Below the pieces are notes generated by a model that was not told the DNA's origin, made no database searches, and saw only the letters and a program-made list of their open reading frames with translations. A stretch of DNA of 64,000 nucleotides from Methylocystis heyeri. Its GTDB lineage: Bacteria; Pseudomonadota; Alphaproteobacteria; Rhizobiales; Beijerinckiaceae. The translations under genes were made by a program, and so were the position numbers. This document shows, piece by piece, positions 19,642 to 28,391 of this stretch; within the stretch, counting starts at the first letter, position 1; the number at the start of each line of letters is the position of its first letter. The DNA lies in the NCBI RefSeq assembly GCF_004802635.2, contig NZ_CP046052.1:1860001-1924000 (forward strand), written 5' to 3'.

Positions 19642-20752
19642 CCTGTCCTCGTCCCGCCCCCAAATTTGCATCGAGGTCGCGGCGACGCCCGCGGCGATAA
19701 CGGCGCTGGCCGACGATTGGAGACGACTCGAGACAGAAACTCCGGAAGCTTCCGGCTTTCAGAATTACGATTGGTGCAACGCCTGGATGGAGGCCGCGGC
19801 GTCCTACGGCGACCGCCGCGCCTTCCGCGTCTTGTGCCTGCGCGAAAGCGGAAGACTCGTAATGCTGTGGCCGCTGCAGATCGAAAAATTCTTCGGCGTG
19901 CGCGTCGCACGCTGGCTCGGCGAGCCGATGACCCAGTATGGAGACGCGCTGGCGTCGCCGGGAGCCGACCGCGACCGGTGGCTCGGAAGCGCGCTCGAGG
20001 AAATGTCGCGCTGGCGCGACGTCGACCTTTTCGCGCTTACCCGCATGCGCGCGGACGGCGTGCTGGCGAATGCGGGGCTGAAAGCTACGCCCTATGGCGA
20101 AACGCTTGCCGCGCCTTTTGTCGATCTGCGCGAAGCGGAGAAAAAGAGGCCGGGCAAAAGCGCGGCGAGGCGCGCGCGGATGCTTGCGGCCCTTGGAGAA
20201 TTGCGCCTCGAAGAAGCGCGCGCGCCCCGGGAGCGCCTTGAAATCACGCGCCATGCGTTGATCTTGAAGCGCGATTGGCTGCGCGCCAAGGGCTTTATCA
20301 GCGCGGGACTCTCACATCCGGCGACCGCCGCTTTTCTGGAGAGGTTTTCGCAGATCGACGCCTCGCGCATTCACGCGCTCGAGATCGGCGGAGAGCCCGG
20401 CGCGATCGACATCGGCTTCGTGTCGCGCGATGCTTATCGCTCGCTGATCGGCGCTTACGACCCTCGCTTCGCCCAGGGCGCGCCGGGCCACGCGCTGAGT
20501 GAGCGGTTGATCGAATATTTCACGCGCGAAGGATACGCCTCATACGACTTCCTGGCGCCTGCCGATCCCTACAAGCTCGCCTTCGCCAGCGGCCAGATAG
20601 CGTTGTTCGCTCATTTCAACGCCCGCAACCCTGCGGGGGAAGCCGCCGGATTTGTGTTGAAATGGCTCAGGCCCGCAGCAAAGCGCCTGCTCGCGAAGGT
20701 TAATGCGGTCGTTCCGCTGCGCGTCGTCAGGAATGGCGCCCTCTCCAGGTAG
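19625..20752 (+). CDS. GNAT-fold acyltransferase, CelD/BcsL type
   Basis: The protein has 375 residues. The N-terminal region (EASGFQNYDWCNAWMEAA) and the central R-x2-GKSAARRARML basic stretch, followed by a GNAT fold (IDIGFVSRDAYRSLIGAYDPRF, then GHALSERLIEYF), match the GNAT_CelD family. That family is linked to cellulose and exopolysaccharide acylation. The start ATG lies inside the upstream gene (17-nt overlap), indicating an operon. The acyl donor and acceptor are unknown. Confidence 0.82.
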   Translation: MPSPNSLSSSRPQICIEVAATPAAITALADDWRRLETETPEASGFQNYDWCNAWMEAAASYGDRRAFRVLCLRESGRLVMLWPLQIEKFFGVRVARWLGEPMTQYGDALASPGADRDRWLGSALEEMSRWRDVDLFALTRMRADGVLANAGLKATPYGETLAAPFVDLREAEKKRPGKSAARRARMLAALGELRLEEARAPRERLEITRHALILKRDWLRAKGFISAGLSHPATAAFLERFSQIDASRIHALEIGGEPGAIDIGFVSRDAYRSLIGAYDPRFAQGAPGHALSERLIEYFTREGYASYDFLAPADPYKLAFASGQIALFAHFNARNPAGEAAGFVLKWLRPAAKRLLAKVNAVVPLRVVRNGALSR

Positions 20753-20827
20753 AGGACGGACCAGCGCGGCGAGAACCGCGCCGATCACGGGGTAGCAGTT
20801 CTCCCGACCCGAACGGAGCCGCTCGGG

Positions 20828-21586
20828 TTATGAGCGAGAGGCCACCAGAGGCTGGGCGCCGCGGGAACCGAGCACCACGACGCGCGCGCCGACCGGCGTC
20901 TTCTGATAGAGGTCCATCACATCCTGGTTGATCATGCGGATGCAGCCGGAGGACTCGCTGTGGCCGATCGACGAGGGCTCGTTCGTGCCATGGATGCGGA
21001 ACAGAGTATCTTTGTCGCCTTGCCAGAGATACATGGCGCGGGCGCCGAGCGGGTTCGACGGGCCGCCGTGCATCCCGACCCCGCTCTGCAGCTCGACGAC
21101 CGTTCTCTTGAGGTCGGGCCTGCGCTCGATCATTTCCTTGGGCGGATACCAGTCCGGCCACTCCTGCTTGCTCTTGATGGTCGCCTCGCCGGACCAGACG
21201 AAGCCCTCGCGTCCGACGCCCACGCCGTAACGGGTCGCCTTGCCGCCCTCCTCCACATGATAGAGGTAGTGGTTGGCGGGATCGATCACGATCGTGCCCG
21301 GCGCTTCCCTCGTCACATAGGTCACGCTCTTGCGCACAAAGGCGGGGTTGACCTGCCCGGTCTTCACCGCGGGAACGGTGAACTGCCCGTCTTTCACCTC
21401 GCCATATGTGGTCTTGAAGTCACCCGCCTCGGCGACGACGGGAGGGGCGGCGGGAGGCGCCGCCGCCGGCGCCAGAGCGAGGGCGTTGATGGCGGGAGCC
21501 GGCTTGACAGAGGCGCAACCGGCGAGGCCGGCGGCGGCGGAAATGGAGGCTCCGGCGATCAGGCGGCGACGGGTAAGAAAAACCAT
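20828..21586 (-). CDS. L,D-transpeptidase (YkuD) lipoprotein
   Basis: This 252-residue protein has an N-terminal RRR followed by a hydrophobic core and a lipobox LAGC (Cys24), so it is probably a lipoprotein, possibly Tat-routed. An Ala/Pro linker leads to a YkuD catalytic domain with His199 (FRIHGTNEPSSIG) and the nucleophile in SSGCIRM (Cys215). The family makes 3-3 peptidoglycan crosslinks or anchors proteins to the wall. The start at 21586 is chosen to place the signal at the N-terminus; an upstream in-frame start at 21643 is less likely. Confidence 0.93.
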   Translation of the reverse strand: MVFLTRRRLIAGASISAAAGLAGCASVKPAPAINALALAPAAAPPAAPPVVAEAGDFKTTYGEVKDGQFTVPAVKTGQVNPAFVRKSVTYVTREAPGTIVIDPANHYLYHVEEGGKATRYGVGVGREGFVWSGEATIKSKQEWPDWYPPKEMIERRPDLKRTVVELQSGVGMHGGPSNPLGARAMYLWQGDKDTLFRIHGTNEPSSIGHSESSGCIRMINQDVMDLYQKTPVGARVVVLGSRGAQPLVASRS

Positions 21587-21790
21587 TTGGGAACCATCTC
21601 GAGTGGGGGAGAGCAATGCGACGATACCACGGAAAAACCGCATTGAGGCTCACGATTTCAGTAAAGTTTTAACTATCCCAAGGATTCCAGCGGCGCCTCG
21701 CCCGAGCGAGCGCCGGGCCGAGAACGCCCTCAACTTTCGCGCAATGGGCTCCGGGTGTAGCCTCGCCCGTTCATTCGCTGGAGGGGCCAA

Positions 21791-22279
21791 ATGATTCCGC
21801 GTTATGCGAAAATCTTTCTCGTCGCCTGCGTCGGCGCGTTGCTGCTGCTCGTCGGCCTCGACAATATCTTCGATTACGGGACCAATTTCGCGGCCGTGCA
21901 GCATATTCTGTCCATGGATACGGAGCCGCCCGATTCGGCCTTTCAATGGCGGGCCATCCATAGCGGGCTGCTCCACCATGTCGCCTATGATTTCATCATG
22001 GCGGCCGAACTCGGCGCAGGAGCGCTATGTCTCGCCGGCGCGCTGAAACTGCTCCGGGCCAGAGGCGACAGCGCCTCCGCCTTCAACGCCGACAAGGATC
22101 TCGCCATCGGCGGGCTGACGGCGGGGATCGCGATCTATTTCTTCGGCTTCATGACGATCGGCGGCGAATGGTTCCAGATGTGGCGTTCCCAAGGATGGAA
22201 CATGCAGGAAGCCGCCTTCAGGTTCGTCGGCGGCGTCGGCCTCATCCTGCTGTTCGTGTCGCAACCGGATTCGGACTGA
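21791..22279 (+). CDS. DUF2165 membrane protein
   Basis: The 162-residue protein has four predicted transmembrane helices (about 8-28, 65-88, 104-124, 138-157). Family features include FDYGTNFAAVQHILSMD and the GEWFQMWRSQGWNMQEAAFRF segment between helices 3 and 4. A strong GGAGGGG site precedes the ATG. It ends 3 nt before the aldolase start, so the two are co-transcribed. Function is unknown in the family. Confidence 0.87.
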   Translation: MIPRYAKIFLVACVGALLLLVGLDNIFDYGTNFAAVQHILSMDTEPPDSAFQWRAIHSGLLHHVAYDFIMAAELGAGALCLAGALKLLRARGDSASAFNADKDLAIGGLTAGIAIYFFGFMTIGGEWFQMWRSQGWNMQEAAFRFVGGVGLILLFVSQPDSD

Positions 22280-22282
22280 GCC

Positions 22283-22939
22283 ATGAGCGCACTCGGCAAG
22301 AGTGAAGCCGTCGTCGCGGCGGCGCAGGAGTTGGAACGGCTCGGCCTCAATCGGGGCTCGGCCGGCAATGTCTCTCTGCGCGACGGCGACGCCATGCGGA
22401 TCACGCCGAGCGGCGTCCCCAGCGGCAGGCTTGCGCCGCAGGACATTGCGCGCATGGCGCTCCAGGGTCCCGACGGCGCCTTTGAGGGTCCCCTGCCTCC
22501 GTCCAGCGAATGGCGCTTTCACAGGGACATTTATATTGCCCGCCCGGACGTCGGCGCCGTCGTCCATATGCACTCGCCCTACGCCACCACTCTCGCGATC
22601 CTGCGACGCGAAATTCCCGCCGCACATTACATGATCGCGGCCTTCGGCGGGCCGACCGTCCGCTGCACCGATTACGCCCCCTATGGCACCGCGGAGCTTT
22701 CCGCGCTCGCCGTGGCGGGGTTGGGCCAGCAGCACGGGGTTCTGCTCGGCAATCACGGCGCCATCGTCACGGCGGGGGAACTCGAAAAGGCGCTTTGGCG
22801 CGCGGGCGAACTCGAGCAACTCGCCCAGGTCTACTACCTCGCCTCGCTCGCCGGAGCGCCCGTGATCCTGCCGGACGAGGAGATCATGCGCACGGTCGAG
22901 CGTTTCAAAAGCTACGGCCCCAAAGACAAAGGAGCATAG
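22283..22939 (+). CDS. Class II aldolase (FucA-type sugar-phosphate aldolase)
   Basis: This 218-residue zinc aldolase has Glu76, His95, His97 and His158 in the same spacing as E. coli FucA Glu73, His92, His94 and His155. Tyr116 corresponds to catalytic Tyr113. FucA-family enzymes cleave a ketose-1-phosphate into DHAP and an aldehyde. A methylthioribose-1-phosphate isomerase gene lies 1.9 kb away. The pair could therefore form the DHAP shunt that salvages 5-deoxyribose-1-P or methylthioribose-1-P. A fuculose-phosphate or MtnB-type (dehydratase) role cannot be excluded by sequence alone. It is coupled to the DUF2165 gene upstream. Confidence 0.85.
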   Translation: MSALGKSEAVVAAAQELERLGLNRGSAGNVSLRDGDAMRITPSGVPSGRLAPQDIARMALQGPDGAFEGPLPPSSEWRFHRDIYIARPDVGAVVHMHSPYATTLAILRREIPAAHYMIAAFGGPTVRCTDYAPYGTAELSALAVAGLGQQHGVLLGNHGAIVTAGELEKALWRAGELEQLAQVYYLASLAGAPVILPDEEIMRTVERFKSYGPKDKGA

Positions 22940-23012
22940 CGTAAACGCAGCCGGATGTATTAGAAGCACGGTAAGCGGCGGCCGGCGCCGCACCCGTGTT
23001 TCAGAGGGAAAA

Positions 23013-24809
23013 ATGCGCAGGATCTTTTCAGGCGTGATCGCCGCATTTCTGGCGTCGAACTACGGAACCGGCCCCTTCCCCGCTCAGGCGGCCACGTTCG
23101 AGACGGCGGCCGGCGCCCATTATGCGCATGGAGCCTCGGGAGCCGCTCCCGCCGCAAGGCAAGTAACGCTGAAGGAACTGCCCAACGCCGCCGCAGCCAG
23201 TCTCGCCGGCTTCAAGAAGACGCTGCGTCCGCGCACGGCTTTGCCTCAAAGCTATTTGGCCTGGATAAAGGCCGAGGCTGCGCGCCCGAGCGCCCATCCG
23301 GCGCCGGTCACGCTGACGTCCGCGCCGCAGTCGTCCTTCCCCGGCGCTCGAAACGTGCGGCCGGACACGCCGGCTGCGGCCGTCAGCTTCGACGGGGACT
23401 CGGAAAACGCAGCCTGCAGCAATCTGATTCCGGCGGATCAGGCTCTCGCCGTGGGGGATGGCCCCAGCCCGGTGGTGCAGGCCGTCAACGCCTGCCTCTC
23501 GGTCTGGAGTCCCGGCGGGCAACGGCTGCTCGGCCCCAAGTCTCTATCGGATTTTTTTGGCCTGCCTGCAGGCTCCTTCGTGTTCGACCCGCGCGCCCTT
23601 TACGATTTTTATAATCATCGCTTCATCGTCGTCGCCGTGGACAGCGATTACGCCAATGTGAACAATTACGACATCGCGGTCAGCGCCGCAGACGACCCGA
23701 CCGGCGCCTGGTACACATACCGGATACCCGTGCAGAGCCAGACCGGCGCGGTTGCGGATTTCCCTCGCCTCGGACAAGACCGGGCGGCGGCCTATCCCAT
23801 AAGCTCGGGAACACCCTACCCGGGCGCGATCTATCTGGCGTCAAACCTGTTCTCCAACTTCGGCGCCTACCCTTACCTCGGGGAGGAATGGCTGATTCTG
23901 CCCAAAGCGGCGATGTACAACGGCCAGGATTTCAAATTCTACGTATTCAGCGGCATGCTCGACGGCGGGAACCCCACCGACAGCACCCAGCCCTTGAACG
24001 TCTGGAGCCAGCATGAAAATCCCCGCGCCGAGTTTCTGATCGGATCGCATAATTTCTTCTGCCTCGCTGCCTGCAACGGCCTGACGCTCTGGGCTATCTC
24101 CAATCCGTTCGGCTGGGTGTCCGGCGGGCCAAACCCGGAACTGTCCAGCGTCGCCGTCAGCACCTCGGACGACTACGCGCAGCCTCCGCCGGCGGGACAG
24201 CCGGGCGCCCCCAACTCCATCGACGCCGGCGACCTGCGCATTTCCGGGGAGGCGAGCTATTTCGCGGGTTCGATCTACGCCGCGCTTTCCTCCGCCAACG
24301 GCGCCGGCGGCGTCATGTCGATGCTTTTTCGCGTGCAACCCATCCTCAACAGCAACGACGGCGCAAATTGCACCGGCGCATATGTCAATTTGTGCCCCCG
24401 GATCACCGGAGCCTCGCTGCTGAACGAGACGCTTCTCAATTTCGGCGGAGCGACCGCCGCCTATTATCCGGCGTCGCAACCCGATCTCGAAGGCAATGTG
24501 ACGACGGTCTATACTTACAGCGACGACAAGACCTATCCCGGCCTCGCCTATATCTCGCAGCGGCCGACGCAGGACATCGGCAGCTTCGCCGATACGGGGG
24601 CCTTTCTGGCGCCCGGACAGGCCGCCTATCTGCAGGGATATTGGGGCCGCTACAACGCAGTCGCACCGGCGGGCGTCGCCTATGTTCCCGGAGCCGGCCA
24701 TGCTCCGGTGGCGCCCGGCGTCGCTTTTTCGGGGATGTATGCGGCCGCCGACGGCAATTGGGGAACGAGGATCGGATACGCCAAATTTTCCGGTCCCGCC
24801 CAGCCCTGA
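23013..24809 (+). CDS. Large secreted protein, probable beta-propeller-like fold
   Basis: The 598-residue protein has a signal peptide (ending PAQA-A) and a strong GAGGGAAAA ribosome site. The first 110 mature residues are Ala/Pro-rich. The rest is beta-rich with recurrent aromatic, Gly and Asp-containing strands (YDFYNHRFIVVAVDS, GAWYTYRIP, FPRLGQDR, TVYTYSDDKTYPGLAYISQ). These resemble extracellular proteins annotated with beta-propeller folds. Six cysteines could form disulfides. It lies between the aldolase and mtnA but shows no metabolic motif. Function is not recognised. Confidence 0.75.
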   Translation: MRRIFSGVIAAFLASNYGTGPFPAQAATFETAAGAHYAHGASGAAPAARQVTLKELPNAAAASLAGFKKTLRPRTALPQSYLAWIKAEAARPSAHPAPVTLTSAPQSSFPGARNVRPDTPAAAVSFDGDSENAACSNLIPADQALAVGDGPSPVVQAVNACLSVWSPGGQRLLGPKSLSDFFGLPAGSFVFDPRALYDFYNHRFIVVAVDSDYANVNNYDIAVSAADDPTGAWYTYRIPVQSQTGAVADFPRLGQDRAAAYPISSGTPYPGAIYLASNLFSNFGAYPYLGEEWLILPKAAMYNGQDFKFYVFSGMLDGGNPTDSTQPLNVWSQHENPRAEFLIGSHNFFCLAACNGLTLWAISNPFGWVSGGPNPELSSVAVSTSDDYAQPPPAGQPGAPNSIDAGDLRISGEASYFAGSIYAALSSANGAGGVMSMLFRVQPILNSNDGANCTGAYVNLCPRITGASLLNETLLNFGGATAAYYPASQPDLEGNVTTVYTYSDDKTYPGLAYISQRPTQDIGSFADTGAFLAPGQAAYLQGYWGRYNAVAPAGVAYVPGAGHAPVAPGVAFSGMYAAADGNWGTRIGYAKFSGPAQP

Positions 24810-24853
24810 AAACCTTTCCGCCGCGGCTTAAACGCAACGCGGTCGCCGCGCTG

Positions 24854-25960
24854 CTATTCCCGGAAAGCGCCCAGCTTTTCAGGATAGAGCGCGCCGAGCC
24901 CGCTCTCGCTCGCCTCGCAGACCCCTCGCTCGGTGATCAGCGCCGTGACAAAGCGCGACGGCGTGACATCGAAGCCGAAATTGCGCGCCGGGGAACCCTT
25001 AGGGGTCAGGCGCACCTCGACGATATCGCCATTTTCCGCTTGCCCCGAAATATGCGTAACCTCGCGCGGCGAGCGTTCCTCGATAGGTATATCCTTCACG
25101 CCGTCCCTGATGCTCCAATCCACCGTCGAACCGGGAAGCGCGACGTAAAAGGGCACGCCGTTCTCATGCGCGGCGAGCGCCTTGAGATAAGTGCCGATTT
25201 TGTTGCAGACGTCGCCCGCGCGCGTCGTACGGTCGCTGCCCACGATGACGAGATCGACCATGCCGTGCTGCATCAGATGGCCGCCTGCGTTGTCGGCGAC
25301 GACAGTATGCGCGACGCCTTCATTGAGCAGTTCAAAAGCGGTCAGACTCGCGCCCTGGTTCCTCGGCCGCGTTTCGTCGACATAGACATGCAGCGCGACG
25401 CCTGCTCGCGCGGCCTTGTAGATCGGCGCTAGCGCCGTGCCCCAATCGACGGCGCAAAGCCAGCCGGCGTTGCAGTGGGTGAGAATGTTCACCGTGTCGC
25501 CCGCCTTGCGCGCGGCGACGCCGGCGATGATCGCTGCGCCGTTGACTCCGATAGCCTCGCAGCAAGCCTCGTCCTCCTCGGCGATCCTCGCTGCTTCGGC
25601 GTAGGCGAGCGCGGAGCGTTCGCTCAATGGCGCGGCAAGAAGCAGAGAACTCACCCGATCGAGCGCCCAGCGCAGATTGACCGCGGTGGGACGCGTCGCC
25701 AGAAGCTCCGCGCGAGCGGCTTCTATATATGAATCGCCGACGTTCTCCCGGGCCGCAAGCGCGAGACCATAGGCGCCCGTAGCGCCGATGAGCGGCGCTC
25801 CGCGCACGATCATGTCCGCGATGGCCCGCGCCGCTTCGCCTGCAGAAGCGAGCGTGCGCGTCGCAAACCGGTGAGGCAGCAAAGTCTGGTCGACGACATG
25901 GACGCGCCGTCCATCGGCGTCGAGCCAGATAGTCTTGTAATCGCGTCCTTCGATGCGCAT
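24854..25960 (-). CDS. mtnA: Methylthioribose-1-phosphate isomerase
   Basis: This 368-residue enzyme isomerises 5-methylthioribose-1-phosphate, or 5-deoxyribose-1-phosphate, to the ribulose form in SAM by-product salvage. The catalytic residues Cys163 (THCNAG) and Asp243 (VGSDRTTRAGD) correspond to Cys160 and Asp240 of the Bacillus enzyme. RGAPLIGATGAYG and ETRPRNQGA are also typical. It converges on the secreted protein gene. No methylthioribose kinase, MTA phosphorylase, dehydratase-type MtnB, enolase or dioxygenase is nearby, so the FucA-type aldolase at 22283 is the likeliest next step. Confidence 0.96.
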   Translation of the reverse strand: MRIEGRDYKTIWLDADGRRVHVVDQTLLPHRFATRTLASAGEAARAIADMIVRGAPLIGATGAYGLALAARENVGDSYIEAARAELLATRPTAVNLRWALDRVSSLLLAAPLSERSALAYAEAARIAEEDEACCEAIGVNGAAIIAGVAARKAGDTVNILTHCNAGWLCAVDWGTALAPIYKAARAGVALHVYVDETRPRNQGASLTAFELLNEGVAHTVVADNAGGHLMQHGMVDLVIVGSDRTTRAGDVCNKIGTYLKALAAHENGVPFYVALPGSTVDWSIRDGVKDIPIEERSPREVTHISGQAENGDIVEVRLTPKGSPARNFGFDVTPSRFVTALITERGVCEASESGLGALYPEKLGAFRE

Positions 25961-26131
25961 GAACCCGGCCTTTAAAAATCATCCGCCGCAAACCCGGCGC
26001 AGGCCGTATACCTCAAATTTTCACGAGCCGCTTCTCGAGAGGCGCACGGGGCCGAACAGGCTCGCCGCGGCCCGCCGGAGTTTGCGCTAGCGGTTCAACT
26101 TCCTCTTAATAACTTTCGCGTAATCCTTATC

Positions 26132-26151
26132 CTGCAACGTCAAAGTTGCAG
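26132..26151. promoter_or_regulatory. Inverted repeat upstream of the Flp pilin gene
   Basis: The arms CTGCAAC and GTTGCAG (26132-26138, 26145-26151) flank a 6-nt spacer, 37 bp before the pilin ATG. A third related word (TTGCAAC, 26164-26170) follows. It could be a regulator-binding site or a 5'-UTR hairpin. Confidence 0.4.
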
Positions 26152-26188
26152 AAGTACAAACAATTGCAACGCCACACCGGATAAAATC

Positions 26189-26353
26189 ATGAAAAACCTT
26201 GTTTCCCAGTTCGCCAAGGACGAAACCGGCGCCACCGCTATCGAATACGGCCTGATCGCATCGCTGATCTCCATTGTCGCCATCGCCGCGTTCAACGCGG
26301 TAGGCACCAATCTGCAGAACAAATTCACCAAAATCGCGAACAACCTTAATTAA
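26189..26353 (+). CDS. Flp/Fap-type pilin (type IVb)
   Basis: The product is a 54-residue Flp pilin, MKNLVSQFAKDETGATAIEYG followed by a hydrophobic helix. The prepilin peptidase (TadV/CpaA) site is G-A-T-A-I-E-Y, with processing before or near the conserved Glu19/Tyr20 pair. The subunit builds Tad pili used for surface attachment. The tad secretion genes are not in this window, although a TadG-like gene lies 7.5 kb downstream. A purine-poor leader (CCGGATAAAATC) precedes the ATG. Confidence 0.93.
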   Translation: MKNLVSQFAKDETGATAIEYGLIASLISIVAIAAFNAVGTNLQNKFTKIANNLN

Positions 26354-26700
26354 AAGGAGAGCTCCACTGCGCGCAGCGCTAGCCGCCTGCCCGGGACAAG
26401 GAGAAGTTTTTCTGAGTTCACTGAAACCTCTACCGCAAAAGCGGTTCATCTTGTTCCGGCGGGCGCAAGCTTGGGTTCTGTGCTCGGATCCTCTAAAGTT
26501 TTTGGCGCCTTTTGAAAGGCTCTTCTCGATTATATTTTAGGCTTACATCCGGGAATAATTGCGCCGCCCGCCTTCCCGCCGGACGCGAACAATGAAATCA
26601 TCCGCGCGTCTGCGTTGTAAACCTACGCACTCGCACCAGCTTGCGCGCAGCGTCTCCCTCATGGTCCGATAGCGGTCGCTGGTATGGGAAGGCGCTGGCG
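26354..26700. other. Intergenic region after the pilin gene
   Basis: This 347-bp region includes an AT-rich patch around 26480-26560 likely to hold the promoter of the ATP-grasp gene. No gene, RNA or clear terminator was recognised. Confidence 0.35.
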
Positions 26701-27768
26701 ATGCTCAAGTTGGAAAACCCTCTGGCTTTCGAACCGGTTTCTTCCGTCTGCGCGTTGGTCGGGAACGATCCGGGACTCGTTGAAGGAGCGATCGCTTCGC
26801 TCCCGGTGGAATCCCTGAAGGAATTCATCCTTGTGGGGCCGCAGCCGCTTGCTCCTACGGCGAGAAGGCGCAACTGCAAAAAACATCTCGTCATCGAGCT
26901 CACGCCGGAAAATGTCGGATCCGCACGCGAATGCCTCGGAGGCATGCCAAACGGCTGCTTCGTCCTGCCCGTAGACGACTGCGGTTCGGATTTCGTGAGC
27001 GCGCTGGGAGAAGGAAGCTGGATCGCCGCGCCTGTGTCGCCGGCCGAAGTCTCCCGACGTTTACAGGATAAACTGAATTTTTTTTCTTTGTGCCGCGACT
27101 TGAGCATTCCGGCTCCGTCGACGGTGGCCCTGCCGGATTTCAAATCGGCCGATTTCGACGAACTCGGCCGCCGCCTTGGCCTTCCCGTGGTTTTCAGGCC
27201 CGAAGGCCGCAACCCGCCTTTGCGCCTTGCGATCATCCATACTCCTAGCGAATTCAAACGCTGGGCGGGGGGCATTGCGTCACGACGCGCCCGCTTCGTG
27301 GCGCAATCCTATGCGCCGGGGCAGGACGCCGGCATTAGCGCGCTCGCCGGAAAAGGCGCGATCCTGCGCTACGCCATTCGATTTCCCGAACAGCGTCGAA
27401 TCCGTTTTGTTCGAGACGACCGAATTCTCGATTACGCAAAGCGGATAGTCGCAGAAACCGGCTACTCCGGCTTTTTCGCGATCGACTTTCGCTTTCGCGT
27501 CAACGGCGGCGTTCAGGCGCTGGGATTCAAGCCGGGAACATGGGCCACCATGAACGCCTCGACCTGGCGGGGCCTGAATTTCATCCGTGCGGCTTTCGAA
27601 ATCGCTCATGGAGGCGCGTCGAACGAGCCTGCGCTTTTGAGTGACGGGGCGGCGCCGCGCACAGGCCTCGAAGTCCTCAAGACGGCCTTGCGCGGATCGC
27701 TGCAGGGCGAACGATTCAGCGTCGACCAGAAGCGCATCATCCGTCACTACCTGTGGCTGGATCGCTAG
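26701..27768 (+). CDS. ATP-grasp-like protein
   Basis: The 355-residue protein has a domain order resembling ATP-grasp ligases. A Rossmann-like N-terminal region runs to about residue 120. A DKLNFFSLCRDLSIPAPST pre-ATP-grasp segment follows, then a central strand-helix part (RPEGRNPPLRLAIIH), FVAQSYAPGQDAGISALAG, and a metal-site-like GFFAIDFRFRVNGGVQALGF strand. In the last strand the usual E-x-N ligand pair is replaced by Gly-Phe-Lys-Pro-Gly, so catalysis is uncertain. GGAAGG precedes the ATG at 26701. The substrate is not recognised. Confidence 0.68.
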   Translation: MLKLENPLAFEPVSSVCALVGNDPGLVEGAIASLPVESLKEFILVGPQPLAPTARRRNCKKHLVIELTPENVGSARECLGGMPNGCFVLPVDDCGSDFVSALGEGSWIAAPVSPAEVSRRLQDKLNFFSLCRDLSIPAPSTVALPDFKSADFDELGRRLGLPVVFRPEGRNPPLRLAIIHTPSEFKRWAGGIASRRARFVAQSYAPGQDAGISALAGKGAILRYAIRFPEQRRIRFVRDDRILDYAKRIVAETGYSGFFAIDFRFRVNGGVQALGFKPGTWATMNASTWRGLNFIRAAFEIAHGGASNEPALLSDGAAPRTGLEVLKTALRGSLQGERFSVDQKRIIRHYLWLDR

Positions 27769-27769
27769 G

Positions 27770-27812
27770 GCGTTTCCAGCCGAAGCGGATGTCGGTTGGG
27801 CGTTGGAAACGC
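27770..27812. repeat. Palindromic intergenic repeat element
   Basis: GCGTTTCCA (27770-27778) and TGGAAACGC (27804-27812) form a 9-bp inverted repeat starting one base after the stop of the ATP-grasp gene. The words resemble dispersed Hyphomicrobiales intergenic palindromes and could also act as a 3' end structure. The remainder to 28107 shows no other feature. Confidence 0.5.
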
Positions 27813-28107
27813 GTCAAAACAAAAGCTTGGAGCGTATTCGTGTTTCCGAGAAACATGAAAAGGCTCCAGCCCGCCTTCCCCCCTATGAATGCGATTCATT
27901 TTCCCAGCGCCGCAACGGCCCGGCCAGAGGCTGCTTTCGCCCGTTTTTTCGGGAACTTCCCCGGCCATGCTCCTCTGGCTTGCTCTTGGAAAGACGATAA
28001 TTAATCTTACCTACAAGCCCAACGCCGCGACGCCCTGGGCCGAACGGCAGCCAGTTTATCGGGAAAGCGGAGCGCGGCCGGGACGTTGAGAGGCGGGAGC
28101 GGGAGCC

Positions 28108-28317
28108 ATGACGGACGGAGTGCAGATCCAACTTACGCTTAGCAATGAAGAGGCGGCGGCTCTTCACGATATGCTCGACCGCCATCTCAGCACGCTGCAA
28201 TATCTCGAAAAAAACCAGCCGCAAAACGTCTCGGATCAGGTGGAGTTGGAGAAGCAGTCCGTTATCCATCTCATAATGGCGATAGACAGCTCGATGCGCC
28301 GGGGATCCATGCAGTAG
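28108..28317 (+). CDS. Small acidic helical protein
   Basis: This 69-residue cytoplasmic protein follows a GGGAGC site. It is predicted all-helical with heptad-like leucines (LSNEEAAALHDMLDRHLSTLQYLEKN) and no signal peptide. It is not assigned to a family, but start context and composition support expression. Confidence 0.65.
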   Translation: MTDGVQIQLTLSNEEAAALHDMLDRHLSTLQYLEKNQPQNVSDQVELEKQSVIHLIMAIDSSMRRGSMQ

Positions 28318-28391
28318 GGCGCAGGCCTGTGCTGCGCTCTGCCCGGGACGACGACGCATCAGGACCCGCGATGACGCGGCCCCGTGGAGCT

